A stretch of 64,000 nucleotides of DNA from Inia geoffrensis (Eukaryota > Chordata > Mammalia > Artiodactyla > Iniidae), in assembly GCA_036417435.1 (NCBI GenBank), contig CM070913.1, forward strand, positions 2,036,680 through 2,100,679, given 5' to 3'. Both the position numbers and the translations under genes were made by a program. The notes below the pieces were generated by a model. It saw only the letters and a program-made list of their open reading frames with translations. It did not search any database and was not told the DNA's origin. Position 1 is the first letter of the stretch. The number at the start of each line of letters is the position of its first letter. Shown here piece by piece: positions 62,522 through 64,000 of this stretch.

Positions 62522-64000
62522 TAAACTAAATCCCCTTGTAAAAATAAATTTGAAAAAGAAAACACAAGGACTGTGAAATAGAGAGAAATTCTTAAATAAG
62601 TCCTTCAGGGCTTGTGTGCAATCTTGGATTTACCACCTCTACATCCACAGCCGTGGGAGAGATAAGGCTGGACACTTGGGGCTGATGCTATTGGTGAGGG
62701 AATGCAGACCCTTTGAGGTAATGGTGCATGGTTCCCATTCCACGGGTTCCAAATCTCCACGTTTAAGGGATTTATCCTTCAGCTAAAATATGCATGGAAA
62801 ACCCAGAATATGGTCCACGAAGTGATCAGGCAAAGTTTCTAAAACTCATCGCCATTTTCGAACCCTGGGACTCGAGTTCGCCGTTCCAGAGTCGATATTA
62901 ACATTCTCCCCACTTGGAGAGTCAGTGCCTTTGACCTCTTGTTTCGCACACTTTGCAATTTCGGTAGAAGATGATCAGGAATAAGGAGAACCAATGAGCG
63001 GCTAACTCGATGTGTTTGGACGGGCACATTGAACTCTGATTTCCCTACAGGAAGAAGAGTTCACCAAAGGCTCAGCGTGCCATGCCGGAACGAGATTAGG
63101 GCCTGAAGCAATTCTTCGGGTTTGCGGTCAGCTCACAAGAAAGCGAGTTGAGAAAAGGAGATTTCTGGCACCATAACTCACAATCCTGCAGAGTTCCAAA
63201 TGACCCCTATCATCCAAAAATTTATTGAAGGAAGGCTGTGAGGAGGACTTGAACGCGACGCAGAATTGCAGAAAACAGATATCGTGGGGTAGATAAGAAT
63301 TGCTCTGAAAGCGTAGGAAAAGAGGCAGCAGTTCGACAGTGATGCACTTGGCCAAAAAGGGCGTATGCGTTTTTTCCTGAATATGTTCAGGAAAAAACGC
63401 ATACGCCCTTTTTGGCCAACCAAGCAAGCCTGCAATGGAAATCCGCACTACAAGCAACTCTCACTTCCCACCGATCAAAAGGGCCCTCCGAAAAAAAGTG
63501 TAAAATCCAGAGAGCCAGGACCGGCCATGGAGAACCGGCAGCCTTGTTATGCTGATGGGCGGGATGGAAATTGCCAACAGCCACTCTGGAGAAGTGGATG
63601 GTGTTTTCTGGAACAAAGAGAAAACCAAGCTAGAGAGCCTAGGGCACTTCCACTTATGGTGCCATAGATTCGGAAAATTTAAATGAAAAAGACACAGCCA
63701 CACCAAGGTTTGGGGCTGCACTCTTTACGGGAACCTTGACTATGGTACAACTTCAATAGCCCAGAAAGAGAAAAATGGATATAAAAGTTGTGGTACATCC
63801 CTACAATGGAATATCACTCAACAATGAAATCAATGGCAACAGACCAGTAGCAGCATAATGAGTGGATTTAGTTACGATGATTCTAAGTGAAATAAGTCAC
63901 ACAGAAAAAGAAACATCATAAGGTATCACGAATACCGGGAACGTAAACACGGCTACGCGTGAACTGCATTACAAAACACAACAGAGTCTCACATTTACAA
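62522..64000 (+). repeat. Satellite unit 37 (partial, mosaic)
   Basis: First 1,479 bp, cut by the window end. Starts with taaactaaat and ccccttgtaa. It carries agccgtggg, which is otherwise confined to units 1-7, and the unit 32 markers gggttcc, gtcgatatt and gagccaggaccgg. Palindrome 63348-63419, central mismatch. Private variants are gtgtgcaatc, gtgttttctgg and caaggtttgg. Confidence 0.97.

Larger units (their letters stand above)
1..64000 (+). repeat. Satellite DNA array, ~1,737-bp unit, 37 head-to-tail copies
   Basis: The landmark taagctaaat (or a one- or two-base variant) recurs at 1, 1738, 3475, 5214, 6951, 8688, 10425, 12162 and so on up to 62522, always in the same orientation. Spacing is 1,735-1,739 bp and no foreign sequence interrupts it. 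Every unit has the same order: L1 tail remnant (first ~50 bp), unassigned left half, 72-bp palindrome, then L1 ORF2 and 3' UTR relic. The L1-derived half of each unit runs from the base after its palindrome to the unit end and ~50 bp into the next unit. Units differ by scattered substitutions and 1-3-bp indels. I infer constitutive (pericentromeric, interstitial or terminal) heterochromatin of a whale, because the unit length and L1 origin fit the common cetacean satellite as I remember it. The array character is certain. The species group is an inference. Confidence 0.98.

Noticed and set aside
1..64000. CENP-B box (TTCG-N4-A-N2-CGGG)
   Set aside because: I checked the cggg and cccg occurrences of the consensus unit on both strands and none has the required spacing. 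I claim no canonical CENP-B box, though single diverged copies could escape the eye.
1..64000. CRISPR array or a bacterial/phage origin
   Set aside because: The repeat period is 1.7 kb, not 60-70 bp. There are no cas-like genes, no long coding sequence, and the unit contains L1 sequence.
1..64000. rDNA or another tandem gene family
   Set aside because: No rRNA, tRNA or 5S-like segment is recognisable, and no frame in the unit is both long and conserved at the protein level.

Overview
The whole window is one uninterrupted satellite DNA array. A unit of about 1,737 bp is repeated head to tail 36 full times plus a 1,479-bp partial copy (37 units, individual lengths 1,735-1,739 bp). There is no unique sequence, no rRNA or tRNA gene, no CRISPR, and no intact protein-coding gene. 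The open frames that recur every unit are relics of a retrotransposon or chance frames.

Organism: a mammal, most likely a cetacean. The right half of every unit is a decayed, sense-strand copy of the 3' end of a LINE-1 element: the ORF2 C-terminal region, the 3' UTR, and the A-rich tail. A tandem repeat of about 1.7 kb built on an L1 3' end matches what I know of the common cetacean heterochromatin satellite. From memory, that satellite is about 1.74-1.76 kb in most whales and about 1.58 kb in delphinids, which would point to a non-delphinid. This assignment is recalled knowledge, not a database result.

Unit layout (phase set at base 1): the last ~50 bp of the L1 tail; a ~775-bp left half of unrecognised origin; a 72-bp palindrome with no spacer at unit offset about 827-898; then ~840 bp of L1 ORF2 and 3' UTR running to the unit end. 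The palindrome is perfect in units 3, 4 and 5 and carries one to four mismatches elsewhere.

Array layout: three sequence classes follow one another. Units 1-7 carry acctctac with agccgtggg, units 8-20 carry accgctac with agctgtggg, and units 21-36 carry acctctac or acctctacc with agctgtggg. Unit 37 is a mosaic. Superimposed are duplications of several periods: 6,950 bp (4 units), 3,471 bp (2 units), 5,211 bp (3 units), single-unit duplications (12/13, 15/16, 30/31), and longer-range sharing at 5,210, 8,683 and 10,419 bp. This is the pattern expected from ongoing unequal exchange.

Most worth a second look: the 72-bp palindrome; its core lying in the reverse-complement orientation in units 15-16; a paired compensatory change in both arms of unit 19; and haplotype switches at or beside the palindrome, which suggest that it takes part in rearranging the array.
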